A stretch of 64,000 bases of DNA from Phoebastria nigripes. Its lineage: Eukaryota; Chordata; Aves; Procellariiformes; Diomedeidae. The DNA lies in contig JAYKAV010002977.1 in NCBI GenBank assembly GCA_035582835.1, positions 1,933,935 through 1,997,934 on the forward strand. The letters run 5' to 3'. Position 1 is the stretch's first letter, and every line of letters starts with the position of its first letter. Positions 23,677 to 35,790 of this stretch are shown one piece after another. A program made the position numbers and the translations under genes. The notes beneath the pieces were generated by a model. It saw only the letters and a program-made list of their open reading frames with translations, was not told the DNA's origin and did no database searches.

Positions 23677-26600
23677 TTTGAATTGAGAAATTCAAAAAGG
23701 ACTCACCTATTGCAGTGAATTCTTGCTTCTGTACTTGTGGTGCCTAATTATTGCCTTGCCATATGCAATTCAAACTGAGAACCTGCCTGACCACACAGGA
23801 AAGTGCACATATCAAAATAAGCAATGGTGTGAAAAATCAGAATGGATGAGAATGCATAAGGTAATTCTTCAGGATAAAATAATTTCCTTGTAGGTCTGCC
23901 AGAGTTCAGATTTTTTAGGATGCTCACCTCTACCACTTGTCAGCAACATGCCTGTCAGCTTAAAAGAGCAAAAAAGAGACAAGGTGCAGCAGGATGCTTG
24001 ACACAGGTAGGAGCAAGCATCAGGAGACAGTAGATATGTCCATGATGCTTTGGTGCATCATGCTTATTTTGCTATCTCTGTGTTGTTTATTTTTCGTCTC
24101 ATTTTGGATAGTTGCAGCCATGAATGTGGTTTTTGTGTATGGTCTGTGGTCCTCTTCTTGGCATCTGCTTGCTGTAGTATAGTTGGACTTTGCCATGAGT
24201 GAAATTCTGCAGCATATTCATTGTTTATATGCTGAGCAGGTGAGATAGCTTAGTGTTGGTGGAATAGGCAATAGCTTTGCAGATCCTCCAAAATGATGTT
24301 GTTCTGCAGATGCTCAAACTTTAGCTTCTGAGCACAAAACTGAGTGCTTTACATCCATCTCACTGATTACCAGTCCTGGGTCCCTGTGGGCCTGTTTAGT
24401 GCTTTGCTGTTATTGATCTTGTTATTACTAAGGCCCATAACCTAAGGACTGCATGAGTTAGATTAAAATTTACCATGTATTTCATGGATGTATATTGCTG
24501 CTTTATACACTGTTCTCTGATACCTTTATGTTGATGTTACCGTAACATTTTTGAATCACACATATTGCAATTTTGCCATCTATCATTGTTCTTTTTTTCA
24601 AGCATTCTTACTCTGTTTAGCTGGCCCAGACAGCCAGGTTTTCCCTACCTGTCCTTCTATCCATTTTAAAAATGTAATTGTGTAGTTTCAAGCCTATTTC
24701 TTACAGAATTTCTGGTAAATTGTAGTTGGGTTAGACTTATTTCTTATGGCCTCATTTTGTCTTTTTATTTCTATATTCTAGCACTAATTACTAGTGATGT
24801 GATTAATGTTCCACATACCTCGTAGCTTTGTTCTTTCTGGTTTCAAGATAATGTTAATTAATCCAACTTTGAAAAAATACTTGCACTCCTGATCATATGT
24901 CACATTTCTAATTCTTTCTGGAAACCAGAGGCTATATAAAAGCTGAGTAATTAGAGATATATTTATGCAACTATACTTGCAGAAACTTTCAGTCTAGATA
25001 TCACTGTCAGAAGTACTGACTGCATTTAAGAGGATGACTATAAGCAATTCTTTGTTACGTTTATTTTATATAGGATTAAAGCAAAGGCTATAATATCATT
25101 CCAGTGTCTTTTCATAGAACTGTAGTGAGGGGTTGTTCTGTTTGAAGGAAAAAAACCTGCACCATTAACCACAAAACCCTCTACTCTTTAAAAATACCTC
25201 ATTCAGACATTAGACAAATGTCTAATAAATACCTGAAGTAGTTTTGGGGTTTCCTGTATTGATAGCCCTCTGCGTATGAGTATTAAATTGCATTAAACTG
25301 GTGTGATTTTGTTGACTCTAGACAGGGTGAGATCATAGCATAATAGCAGTTTGGGAGAAAATAAAGAAACAAGTATACTAGATGCAATGCATGCTAGTCA
25401 CATCCCTTACTATGCTACTGGAAGGTGATCAGATACGACAAGGATAAGGGTAGTTCAGGAACATAGAGAAGAAAGAATAGCGGTTACTTTCAGAGCACTT
25501 TAGTTTATCTTGCAATGTCTGTTTTCTTTGCAAAATCACTAATGGTCACTATTACTGGAATTGTTAAAGTGACCTTTAAATTGCTTTACAAATATCGAGT
25601 TGCGGATGCAATCTACCTTTGCACAATAGTCAATTGTCCATCCCAACTTAAACAAAACAAAAAACCAGAGTGCATTTCAAAGTATTTCAAGCAAACTCCT
25701 TCAAGTATTTTTAAGAGTGTCACCTATAGTCCTTAGCTTTGCAATAATGTCACCTTTTATACAATGTTAGGAGTGATTTTTGCCCTGGAGAATGGCTAAA
25801 ACCTTGGAAGATGAGAAAAGCTTCCACTCCCCTCCCCCCCCCCTAGATTTTGGTACTATACAACTGAGACAGCATACAATTTTCATTGAACTTCGTGTGT
25901 GTATATATATACACACTTATGTACATAAACATATACACATGCATACACACCTTTTGGAACAGAATGTAACAAGAATTTATACAATTGAGTGCAAATCTTT
26001 TCCTCTGTCTATGATTCTGATGTGGCAGCTGTCTCTCCCCAGATATATGAGTATCTGCCCTCTCTCATCTCCTGAGTTGCTAATATAATCTCCCCCCAAC
26101 CCATCTAGTCAGGTTAGAAAACTAGCAAAAGGTAGCGCTTTGGTTCCCAGGTCATACTGAGACAACCTCGGGAGTGCTCAGCAAGCAGTGCAGCTGGCAC
26201 ATCTGTGGGACCAGTACGTACCATATGACAAAGGTGGAATCTCATAGGTTCTTCAGCAGAAATAAAGTGCATTATATGAGCAACTTTATACAGTTATAAC
26301 CGACGTGTATTTTACAGTGGCTACACCACTGTATTAGTTGAACAGCACGTTTGTGTACTACTAAAAGGTTTATCTCTTCCTGTAGAGAACTGCAGTCTTG
26401 ATGCTTACACTTTACTAACCCGTATACCAAAAGTCATCATATTAAAACAAAGTGGAGTTCTGGTAGGTTCTCACCCCATTCATAATATTTCAGATTTACT
26501 TCCTTGATTCCCAGATTAAAATCTAATTAAAACTTCAGTGCTAGTTGTTCTGTAAATTAGGGTGAGCAAATGCTTTCCCTGTGTGGGTGTGACACTTTTT

Positions 26601-26934
26601 TTTAAATATTTGCGTGGAAGATCACTTCCGGAGAAGAAGTTTGGGTCTAAGTGGCCTCATACATTTCTTACCTCCTGTGTATCATTACAGTTCTGTATTT
26701 TTCTGGCACTAATATCCCAGGTGATGTGACTGATATTTCAATGATGATCTGACCCCCAGCTTACAGATATTAACCCAGATGAATGATTCCGCTCAATCTT
26801 TCCCCAGCCTCAAGTTAGTTTCATTGTCTGCATCAACAAAGTTGATGTTAAGATCCTGCAGTGGACTCTCAACACCACTTATGGTATAAGTTGTTAAAGC
26901 TGATGCCTGCTTGTTATATTATTATTGTTGCTGT
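23677..26934. other. Non-coding stretch, no gene seen
   Basis: AT-rich DNA. GTGAAATTCTGC at about 24199 recalls the ends of the palindromic repeats at 32852 and 59074, but has no partner arm. A short near-palindrome lies at 25209-25226 (ATTAGACA-AA-TGTCTAAT). A C-run (C4-T-C10, 25829-25843) and a GT/AT/AC palindrome (25897-25916) sit close together. No gene was recognised. Confidence 0.6.
25897..25916. repeat. Perfect 20-bp GT/AT/AC palindrome
   Basis: GTGTGTATATATATACACAC reads the same on both strands. It grades into further AC/AT-rich sequence up to about 25950. A palindromic dinucleotide tract of this kind can extrude as a cruciform and is unstable in length. Confidence 0.8.
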
Positions 26935-27050
26935 TATTTATTATTTATACAGTGCTATTGCTGTTTGTGAGGCTTTACAGAAAATACAGGTCCCTGACCT
27001 TGAGGGGCCCCCATGTTGCTGCCAATGGAGTGTAGGAGACATGACAAACG
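26935..27050 (+). repeat. Ancient interspersed repeat, family unassigned
   Basis: The ordered phrases 'ttatttatacagtgctattg', 'gctttacagaaaatacaggt' and 'ccctgaccttgaggg' match the layout of the relic at 6682-6800 and of the widespread old amniote repeat described there. Divergence is heavy and the family is not named. Confidence 0.5.
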
Positions 27051-27149
27051 AAAGCCTGAAGTGAGGGGAGGGGTGATGTTTATGGGAGGGATGAGTGCGA
27101 GCATGGGTAAAACACTGAGATACATTTGGTTATATAAAGCTCATTTTGA

Positions 27150-27180
27150 TAGGCCAGATCCTCAGCTCTGTTCATTAAGC
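27150..27180 (+). repeat. Ancient palindromic-repeat arm
   Basis: AGGCCAGATCCTCAGCTCTG strongly recalls the terminal arm 'gggccagatcctcagctggtg' of a common old sauropsid palindromic repeat. The opposite arm is not recognisable. Confidence 0.5.
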
Positions 27181-28047
27181 TGAGTGGTGGCCTGAGTGCT
27201 AAGTGAGGATTCCTCTGCACAGAGGAAACTTCTCATGATGAAACAGTGTCAGCTCAGTTGATCCCTCCTTCGGGAAGGCGTACAGGTGTGCTGTGTGTCC
27301 TGCAGGTGATGGAGTGTGCTGCCACCCACCAGCCCTGCTGCTGAGATGGTCTCCCGGGACAGTGGAAGTCACAGGGTGGCACACAAAGGTGATTGAGCTG
27401 CTGGCTGGTTCAAGCACCCTCGCATGCAGTTTGGGAATACCTCAGCTTTCATCAGTCTTGCACTGAAGCTAGTCTAATGGGACAAAAGGCGGCCCCTAGA
27501 AAAAGTTGCCACTTCCCAGAGATAGACAGCGGCATTCCAGCTTCCCCTGAAGTTAACAGAGAGAAACTCTTTTAATGAAGTGGAAAAAAAAATATATATA
27601 CTGGACAGGACTGATGAACTGTAAGCACAGAGACTGGAAGCAGCCAGCTACGTAACTACTTGAAAGATAATTTTTCTCTACAAAGAAACTGAGAGAAAAA
27701 TAGAATTTTGCTGTGAATACCCAAATATCATACATAGAGAATAATTTTCCTCGTATTCTGTGGCAGAGGCAAAATGCCTGGTGCAGGTAGAGACAGGACC
27801 CTGTTTATTGTGCTGGGTCTTCAGTATCGGACACTGCTAAGGGTTCAGATACCCAGTCAGGTTCCTGTATGTCAATATAACTGCATGCGTGCCCTTTCAG
27901 TGTAGAAAATGCAAGATAATTTAACATAGCTTGGTCAAGACGTAAGGATAGAGTTAGCTGCAATCTTGCTTGTATTTCGTGAATGCAAAACAATATTTAA
28001 AATGTCCTCTGTACACTGGAAATCTGAAATGTGCCTTGAGGCAAAAG
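27181..28047. other. Non-coding stretch, no gene seen
   Basis: A GC-richer patch at 27270-27420 gives overlapping open frames on both strands without motifs. The rest is AT-rich. No repeat or RNA gene was recognised. Confidence 0.6.
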
Positions 28048-28100
28048 GCAGAATTCAGACCTGGTATAAGTATATTGAATTCCATTGAAATCTCTGCCTT
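28048..28100 (+). repeat. Ancient palindromic-repeat relic
   Basis: GCAGAATTCAGACCTGGTAT is followed 12 bases later by GAATTCCATTGAAATC. This order (aattc-g-cctggtgtaa, then ccattgaagtc) is that of the old palindromic family seen at 301, 45641, 51264 and 63611. Confidence 0.5.
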
Positions 28101-28410
28101 TATGGTTGTGTTCACTCAGGCCTGATTTTGACCCTAAATTAATCATAAGGGACTAAATTTAACTTGACATAAATGTACTTGTGTATGCACGTATAATAAA
28201 GGCACAAAAAGGTGCAGTTAGCATAGGAAATAAAATGCAGCTAATTATTGCAGATCTTTTTTAAGTATGTTTGCAAGTGATGTGTTTTCAAAACAAACTA
28301 AACAATAATTCATCAGCTTGTGTACCACATGCTGGCTAATGAATAAAGTCAGGAATCAGGAAGCAAATGTAAATATGGGGTCTAATTCCCAACTGCCAAA
28401 TTAGAAGTAT

Positions 28411-28475
28411 TTTGTGCCCACTTTGCACAGGTGCAAGTGACAACACAAGTTACAAAACAGCTGGGAATCTGGTCT
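28411..28475 (+). repeat. Ancient repeat, pair member with 43030-43086
   Basis: CCCACTTTGCACAGGTGCAAG followed by 'tgacaacacaag' and 'gggaatctgg' parallels 43030-43086, which reads CCCACTCAGCACAGGTGCAAG, 'tctgcacaaag', 'cggagaaatggg'. Both fit an old sauropsid repeat with the phrase 'gcacaggtgtaa'. The two copies support each other independently of memory of the family. Confidence 0.55.
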
Positions 28476-30814
28476 CACAGTCTGTTGTACTGTTCAAATA
28501 ATTGAATTTAAAGTGTGGTTACTGACTAACTAAAGCCTCTCCAACTGTATTGGTCCTCATTTCCCAACCCCAGGCTTGAGAGAAGACCAGGCCATTTGAG
28601 AAGATTGTCATTCAAGCTTATCCTTTCAATCAGAATCCGCAGGGAAAAAATGCCAGTTTCTTTTATGGTGGCAGTTAATCTGTCAGGAGCAGATTCAAGT
28701 TTTGGCAAAGATCTATGGTGAGATAAAATGAAAAAGCTGCCAAACAGCATTGTTAGCATGGGGAGGAGGAAGGGAGGGGAGCTGACATGACTTCCCCAAG
28801 TTAAATGCCAAGCACACCTACATCATTTTCAATCAGACCATGTGAAAACCAGGTTATTTATAGCTGTAGTAAGCTTTAGTGCTCATTTACCCTGGGGGCA
28901 GCATGTTTATTGCAGAAATGGATTCATAATAGCTAATGCTCGTTTCTACAAGGTTTTTATAGTTTACTTGAGTAAGTATAGCATAACATGCTAATAGTTT
29001 TTAAATAAAGCACATCTAAACAATTGGTTTGCAGTGCCATGTGATTTGCAGCGCAACGCAGTGTTGTTCTCATCGTTTCAACTTCATGCTTTGACTGCTT
29101 TCAAATGTATTTCTTTCCTCTCTTGCCATTGTCGTCTGCATTTAAGACCTGGAAAGAATTTGGTGCCAATTTTAGGATGGTAACTTGATTAAGCGACTAT
29201 TCTTTTCTAATGGGTTTTAAAAATCTGTCTTCAAGTGTGTTTTTAGATAGTTGCTGCTGAGTGAAAATGGGTATTTATGCAGTCATTGCCTTGGTGGGAC
29301 GCTGTTTTATCTGCTAAGTCAGAAACAAGATACATTTAAGGGGAGCTGTTAATAAATAAACATTACTGTGAGCCTGCATCGTATTCAGTACCTGCCTCAC
29401 CTGACTGTAATTTTTCTCATGGGGTCCGGATTTGAACATAAGCTGCTAAAATAATACATAAAATTAAAGACCGGGTAGATGTACAGTTTCTGTGTTGCGT
29501 GATGTCCTCACGCCACCATGCACCTGTAATGGAGGGTCCCTGGAGCCGCTCTCTCCTTGCACTCTGCTGGGGCAGAGGAGCTCACAGACACCTGGATTAG
29601 CTGCAACAATGCTATTTTCTGCCGAGGAGGAGAGCGGCAGGCTTTCCTTCCCTGGGTTTCCCCTTGATAACTTGAACACTGCCCTTGTATTTTAGTCCAG
29701 GAAACTTTGTGCTACCCAGAGCACAATCTGGCTGGTGCTGCGGAGCCCAGTGGTGCCTGGTGAGGGGTGCTGAGCCTCCTGCTGTGAGATCCTGCCACTG
29801 GGTAGCCTCCATCTGTCTGTGCCAACTGTCATCTCTGCTTTTTGCTGGTTACCCGGTGCTTTAGGGCACAGCTTGTTCTTTTGGAAGTGGAGGATTGGAA
29901 AGGACCATCAGGGTTACCAAGACTGCTCTGCTTTAACTGCAAGTGTCTGTGGAGTTCGTTTCATGTGTAGATGATACCTGGTATGATCCTTGGCCAGAAT
30001 AATCCAGCTAATTTTATTAATAAACACTACATGGCCATTTTTGTCTTGAAATACCCTGACTCCACAGAGATCACAAGTTCCCTGGATTTCATTTGCAGTT
30101 TCAGTGTGAGCATGCAGAACATCCCTAGCTGTTAGATGGGGATGTTCTTAGAACATATGTTTCAAGTGTCTCTGTTTTCTCACAAGCTTCCATTTTTATC
30201 CTCCATTATTTTCAAAAGTTCATAGTTTAGGTAGAAAAGTGTTTCAGGAGTTAGAAGTGCATCCTTAAGGAAGCATGTCATTGATATAATAATGCACTGA
30301 GTGCATAGCTGGTGTGGTACTCTGCTTTCTGGTTGGGTAGCTTCTAACAAGATCTTTTGAAGATGTCAGCTGTTTGCATAAAATGTGGAGGAAATCTGGG
30401 ATCAACAGAGCTTTCAGCTTTTGTGGGCCTCTCAACTCCATTTTCTCTTCATAGCCTTTCAATCTTTAGCCAGTATTTTACTCCCCTAGAGCTGGTCAGG
30501 CTTGTTTGAGTGAAAATTAGGTCTTAGTGTCTTTATTTCCATTGAGTATCAGATAGCTTGATCAATTTTAATTACAGGAATGAGCTGACTTTGTTGGAAC
30601 CCATTACTGTTTTTGCACTGGAGAGAAAATCTGGCCAGGATTTCCAGAATCTTTTGCATACGGTAATTATGCAAAACATAATCTACAAGATAAAATAATG
30701 AAAAGGTGAGGAGAGGCTTTTCCTTGACCATGGGAAAAATAAGTTTCTACATCTAAGACAAACAGCTCATGTAAGTGGAAACACTTGGGAGTTCATGCTG
30801 GCTGGAGGTGACTT
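28476..30814. other. Non-coding stretch, no gene seen
   Basis: Mostly AT-rich. A GC-richer segment at 29490-29830 produces open frames on both strands, with no family resemblance and no splice context I can defend. A CR1-like phrase at 29890 (GGATTGGAAAGGACCATCAG) was judged too short to call. Confidence 0.6.
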
Positions 30815-31060
30815 ATAGTACGGCACAGGTCAAGGATCAATCCTGGGAGGCCTGATTTTGTTCACTTTATATGTTAATAACCTTAAAGTAGGAACATGAA
30901 GTAAAGTGATAACGTTTGCCGATGACACAATCTTGTGGGGAACAAGTTAATGTGAGGTCAAAAGACTGTAAAATTCAAAATAACTTAAATAGACTAGGAA
31001 AATGTGTAGATAAGTGGCTTATGGAATCTAGTTTAGAGAAATTTAAGGTAGAGAGGCTCA
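30815..31060 (+). mobile_element. CR1-type LINE reverse transcriptase, decayed fragment
   Basis: One frame (codons from 30834) reads GSILGGLILFTLYVNNL, the conserved reverse-transcriptase segment 'GSVLGPLLFxLYINDL'. It then has a TGA stop at 30897-30899 and continues to FADDTILWG from 30915, the palm-domain active site with the catalytic ADD motif. The reading then shifts by one base and continues as DKWLMESSLEKFKV, the 'W-x-K-CKV' region downstream of the active site in CR1/L2-like elements. Length is about 80 codons of an ORF2 that is normally near 900. The stop and frameshift show it is a dead 5'- and 3'-truncated relic. CR1 is the best clade by motif wording, and an L2-like origin is the alternative. 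Confidence 0.8.
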
Positions 31061-32851
31061 CACAGCTACCTGGTGTCCTGCACACAGGAATTTCCTCCTA
31101 CCTATGGCAGCTGGAGCGCTTGCAAACTTGAAATGTAAGGAGAAGATGTGGCTACAGGAGCTTAATGCTCACAGCCACACCAGCAGCAGTGGGTGGGAGA
31201 TGCCATCGTAAATCCCAAGTGACTACTCTGACTACTCTTACACATGCAAAGGCTTATTGTAAAACAGCTGAGACTTCAAAGAAGCTGTTGAAGTAGTTCC
31301 TAAGTAGAAACATCACTGTAAGTTTTCTTATGGCAAATGCATTTTCAGTGGATAAAGATAACTATCCGTGCAAGGTTCAGAAACCATTCCTGGTGCAGGG
31401 TGTACTGCTGTGGAAAAGGGTATAGTAAGTATACCCTTTACGCTTATGGTAAAGCGTATAATAGACCTAACACTAGATATACTTTGAAATATTTCATAAT
31501 ACATGTTTAATGACAGCTACACATAAATCCATTCACATTCCAACGTTGCTCAGATTTTCTAATTACAAATTGACNGTTGGTTTTGTGTTTTTAATTTCAA
31601 AGTTGCTATCTACTCCCATTTTTTTTTTTAAACTGCCATACAGTAAGATTGAGAAATTGAGTTGGCTAGGACTGCTGAGTAACCCCATGAACTAATGAAG
31701 TAAACATTTGCAACCACTGTGACATGGAAATCATCCAGCTCTCCCTGGTGTACACCTGCAGAAACCTGTGATTCACCTCTGAGTCACTCTGCAAATGTTA
31801 GCAGGGCAAAGCTGACAGCCATGTAGAGGGCTCACTCTGCTGCCAGTTCTCTCCTTCTCCCCTGGAATAATGACATTAATGATGCTTCCAAATGGCTCAC
31901 GGGGTTGCAAAATGAGAGATCTAAAAATCCATGCGGCAGCTTGATTTTCTAATAGGATGCATTAAGTAGGACATTGCATGTTTTACAGGCTGAAGTTGAT
32001 TAGACAATAAGACTTAAAATATGTAGCTAAAGTGGTTAGAAAAATAGGTTTTGGAAGCTCAGATCAAAGCTTTACAGGGGGGTGATTAGATAAATAAAAA
32101 GTTTAAGCCTAACTGAGCAAATAATTGCACATCCTCTGAAAAGAACAGTTCATAGGGATTGATCAAATGTGAGTCACCCCAGGCACAGATGTCTTTCTAA
32201 GAATATTCCATTTAATTTTCTTAATGTACACCAAAAGCAAAGAGATACTGGTGCTGATCAGTGAATGCTCTTGTTTGCATAAGGAAAGGCTCTTTAAAAA
32301 TAATGGAGAATGAAAAAAAACCCAACCAAGTAACCACCAAAAAATGATTCAGTTCCTGTTGCCTAACAGGGGTAATTTCCTCTTTAGCAGTGATTTCCCC
32401 CCCCCCTCATTACAAGGTGTGGGCTTTCTGTTCTTCAATGTATACCAGAACCACAGAGCACATGCTCAAAGCTTAGGAGAAATGCAAGTCTCATTGCAGT
32501 CTTTGTTCTTAAGGGTCAATTTGCACTTTTCTTTGGAAACATCAGCCCTGGGAGACTGGTAAGAACCTTAGAAGCACAAAATAAATAGATCCTAAAAGTC
32601 TGTGAGGTTCTCACTGTGCAGGATTGTCTCCTTAGGTAAGAAATGGAGTTTGAGGACAAAGTAGGAGAGATTGGAGGTGAAGGGGGTCTCTGTAGAGGGG
32701 AATCCTGTTCCCTGAGGACAGACATTTTTGGAAGAACTTTCCTCTTCCTGCCTTTGGCATTGTTTTTTGTGAATCCACCTGCAAACCTCTGTCCTCTGAA
32801 GGGTGTGTATATAGGGAAGCTGCATTAACATTACAGAGAACAGCCTGACAG
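31061..32851. other. Non-coding stretch, no gene seen
   Basis: The CR1 relic may continue a little past 31060, but resemblance fades. A duplicated nonamer GACTACTCT lies at 31221-31238 and an ambiguous base at 31575. A C10 run lies at 32397-32406. Overlapping frames on the minus strand near 32516-32871 have no motifs. Confidence 0.6.
31415..31458. repeat. Two abutting hairpins
   Basis: AAAGGGTATA (31415-31424) and TATACCCTTT (31430-31439) form a perfect 10-bp stem around GTAAG. Immediately next, TACGCTT (31439-31445) and AAGCGTA (31452-31458) form a 7-bp stem around ATGGTA. No known RNA family was recognised. Confidence 0.5.
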
Positions 32852-32918
32852 GGTGAAATTCTGCCCTTCAAGATTTTGGCATGTGTTCCATTTATTACAA
32901 CAAAGCCAGAATTTCACC
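32852..32918. repeat. 67-bp element with perfect 12-bp inverted ends
   Basis: GGTGAAATTCTG (32852-32863) and CAGAATTTCACC (32907-32918) are exact reverse complements. The ends match the 'gtgaaattctgcc' ends of old sauropsid palindromic repeats, and near-matches start at 24199 and 59074. No clear target-site duplication was seen. Best read as a MITE-like relic. Confidence 0.55.
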
Positions 32919-35591
32919 TTTGCTGTTTCTGAAGGAGAATGAGTAATAGCAGGGAGCTTGGCTTCTTCCAACCCATTCCTCAGACCTCCCTCTGACACAG
33001 GGAGTGCTGATGGAGTGAAGCTGGGGAAAAAGTAACAAGAAAAAGGTTATGCAAAAAAAATCCTAAGATCCTTAGAAATAAGCTCTGTGCACAATCCTGA
33101 GACATACAGCACTGTCGTATTAAAGGTACAGATGTTGGGTATCTCACTGACTGGAATATATTCCTTATTCAAACACTTAGTTTTGCTTTACTTGTTCACT
33201 CTTTGAACACCAAGCTGCTAAATAAGAGATACACAAACTCAAACAAAATGCAATCTACTTCTGTGTTCCCCTCTATCATATCTTTTATGTCTCTGCAGAT
33301 TGCAGTAGGCATCTTCTGAATGCTTCCAACAAGCTGACAGTGGTAGAACTGGCGTATCCTTTGGAAGGTTAGAGCTGGTAATAAAATAATGGCTATTGAA
33401 TTTCACTTTAATGAGTGGCTTGGAACCATGACTAAATCTGCTTGTTCTTAATAACAGAGGATACCTGACCTTCTGTCTTGAGCTCTTTTATTTCATGTAA
33501 TACCTAATTTCTGAAGGCAGCTGATCTTTTCTCACTGCTCCCTCCCTTCTCTCTCCCTCCTCCACCTTTATGGCAGGCATTCATATACTTGAATTTGGCA
33601 TTAACTGAAATCTAATATGAGGGGGGCAGTTCAGAAATTGTCTTGCCAAGGTGCTGTGCAGGTTTTGGTATGTCTCTGGCATCACTAGCGTGATTTCCAG
33701 CTCTAGGATAACTGGCTGGGCCATGTGAGCCATGATTTGAGATCACCTTTCACAGCTAACATAGAAATATTCCTGATGTAGTAAAGAATGAATTTTGTAA
33801 TTCTGACTTTGAGAACCATTTATGATATCCAGTAGTGTGGATAGGAGATAAATAATGAAAAAATGGGAGTGAAATTCCCACTTGGTTGATTTCCAACCTT
33901 TGCATTCAGTTTGACTTACTTTCTTTGTAATTTGGTTCCTATGTTCACATTTAATGCCCACTTCTTTCCTCCTGTAACTTATATTATCTATTTAAGTTCA
34001 GTAACAATTTTGGGCTGGAGAACCAAAGGCTCTGTAGAAAGTTTGACTCTATGTGGTGAAAACAATTTCTCTGTGATTCAGACTGAGGGGTACATTGTCT
34101 TCTATCAAGTGGAGAAACTTTCCTTTATCTAACAGTAATTTGCTTTTATCGATGATTAACACTGCCACTTGTGATGTGTCCTTAAAACTGTTACTTTCTT
34201 ACTCTCACCTCTTAAATCCTCTTTCACTTGGGTGATGTAAACATTTGATGTGTGTTCATATAGAAAAGGGGTTGGTCTTATGTACAGAGGGGGTTAAGGG
34301 TGTGCAGCACCTCAAGGTAGCTGCCTAGTACTTTGGAAAATCAGACACATTACGTATCAGCAATTTCTCCTTGCAGCTGGGAAATAAATTTATAGCTTGG
34401 TATTTCTAAAAGAAAAAATTACTAGTTCTGATTGAAATGCTTAGCAGTGTAGACAGTTAAAGTAAACATTTTTCCTGTCTCATTTTTTATAGCCATACAC
34501 TTCCTTAATTTTCTTCTGTTATATTTTGAACTTCAAGAAAATGACATTTCCAAAAAATGTGGAAGGATGAAAATTTTTCTTTTATTTATTCCAATCAGCA
34601 CCTAGAAAATGCAGTCAATTCATTTTTCAAATACATTAAAATTGATAAACTGTTGTTGCTTCTGTGAAAGGGAAGGGTAGTTCCAATTGCCTTGAATCTG
34701 ATATAAACCATATGTTTATGCAAAACAGATGAGTTCAAATGTGAATAAACCTATTTCTTTTCTCTGTCATACCTCCACTCTGTTTGGATGTGTCTTACTC
34801 CAGCTTGCTCTAGATTTACACCAATGCTACTGAGTTGAGGTAACAGGTAGCGTATAGATTTCAAATTTACTTTATAAAGAATTCAGTGAAAGACACTATA
34901 CTGAAGATCAGCTTGGGTTTTTGTTGTTGTAATTTTACATTTTTGGGTCATATTTAAAAGTGATGATTTGAGCATGGCAATTAACTCAGTTTCAAGAGGA
35001 TGCAACATATTAACATGTTGTTGTCACTTATTGATATAAAAACTTTTGTTCAGAAGAGGCTTATTTCGTTACTACCCTTGACAACAATTTTTATTTTTCT
35101 ACTATATGAGAACTATTTTTTGTGGGGAGTGTGGATAAAATGCAAAGGAAATGTGGATTTAGCAGGGTCCAATCAGGAGTTAATTAGCTATTTATGTGAC
35201 AGACAGCCTCAGTGTAGCCCTACTAATCCCCTCTTTTGTGACTACAGTCTAGAGTAAGGCTCAGACCTGCGTAAAAGTCAGTAACGCTGGCAGAGTTCTG
35301 TGAAATGTACACAAAGCTGCATTTGCTAAGTATCTCCTCATGGGAATGTTCCACAAAGCTCGAAAAAGCCACATGTGTTCTTAACATCCACTGTCAGTAG
35401 GTCACAGTATGTTGAAATTCTTTTCAATTTCAGAATTTAGCAATGGCACTTTCTGTTAAAATAGGAATTGGCCTTAAAAAATAAACTCACATCCATTCAG
35501 CATACTGTGAGGAAAAGAGCTGCTTGCTTTTTTTTGCAAAACCAGCAATTGCCTCATGAGAAAGTGTGATCCTTGAGAGGAAAGATACCCT
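32919..35591. other. Non-coding stretch, no gene seen
   Basis: AT-rich DNA with short open frames only. Apart from the scrap at 34811-34845, only weak palindromic-repeat phrases occur (for example near 35260). No promoter, exon or RNA gene could be supported. Confidence 0.65.
34811..34845 (+). repeat. Ancient palindromic-repeat arm
   Basis: TAGATTTACACCAATGCTAC followed by TGAGTTGAGG resembles 'gatttacaccagtgtaactgagatcag', an arm of the old palindromic repeats found throughout the window. A single arm only. Confidence 0.4.
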
Positions 35592-35790
35592 GTCCTCAGG
35601 ACGCTTACCTGGAGTCAAGAAAGGCACAGCCTTAACGATGGGACTTTGGGCAAGTCACTTATTCACTCTATATTTCAGTTCCCCTGCTATAAGATAGTAA
35701 TTACAACAATTCCTTTCTCCACAGGGGTGTTGGGATGTGCTCAGATATTTGGCAGTGTCCATACAAGCTAGATGGGCAATAGTGAAGTTC
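35592..35790 (+). repeat. MIR/CORE-like SINE relic
   Basis: ACTTTGGGCAAGTCACTTAT, then 'atttcagttcccctgctataa', then 'aggggtgttg' follow the order of the MIR core and 3' region ('ccttgggcaagtcactt', 'gcctcagtttcccc', 'tgtaaaatg', 'agggttgttgtgagg'). The 3' part then fades, with a trace of the 'gcttagaacagtgcctgg' tail near 35740-35760. This is the clearest SINE match in the window. Its 5' tRNA head is not convincing. Confidence 0.75.

Noticed and set aside
29885..29935. CR1-like phrase GGATTGGAAAGGACCATCAG
   Set aside because: The match to the CR1 3' region is short, and the neighbouring bases do not continue it.
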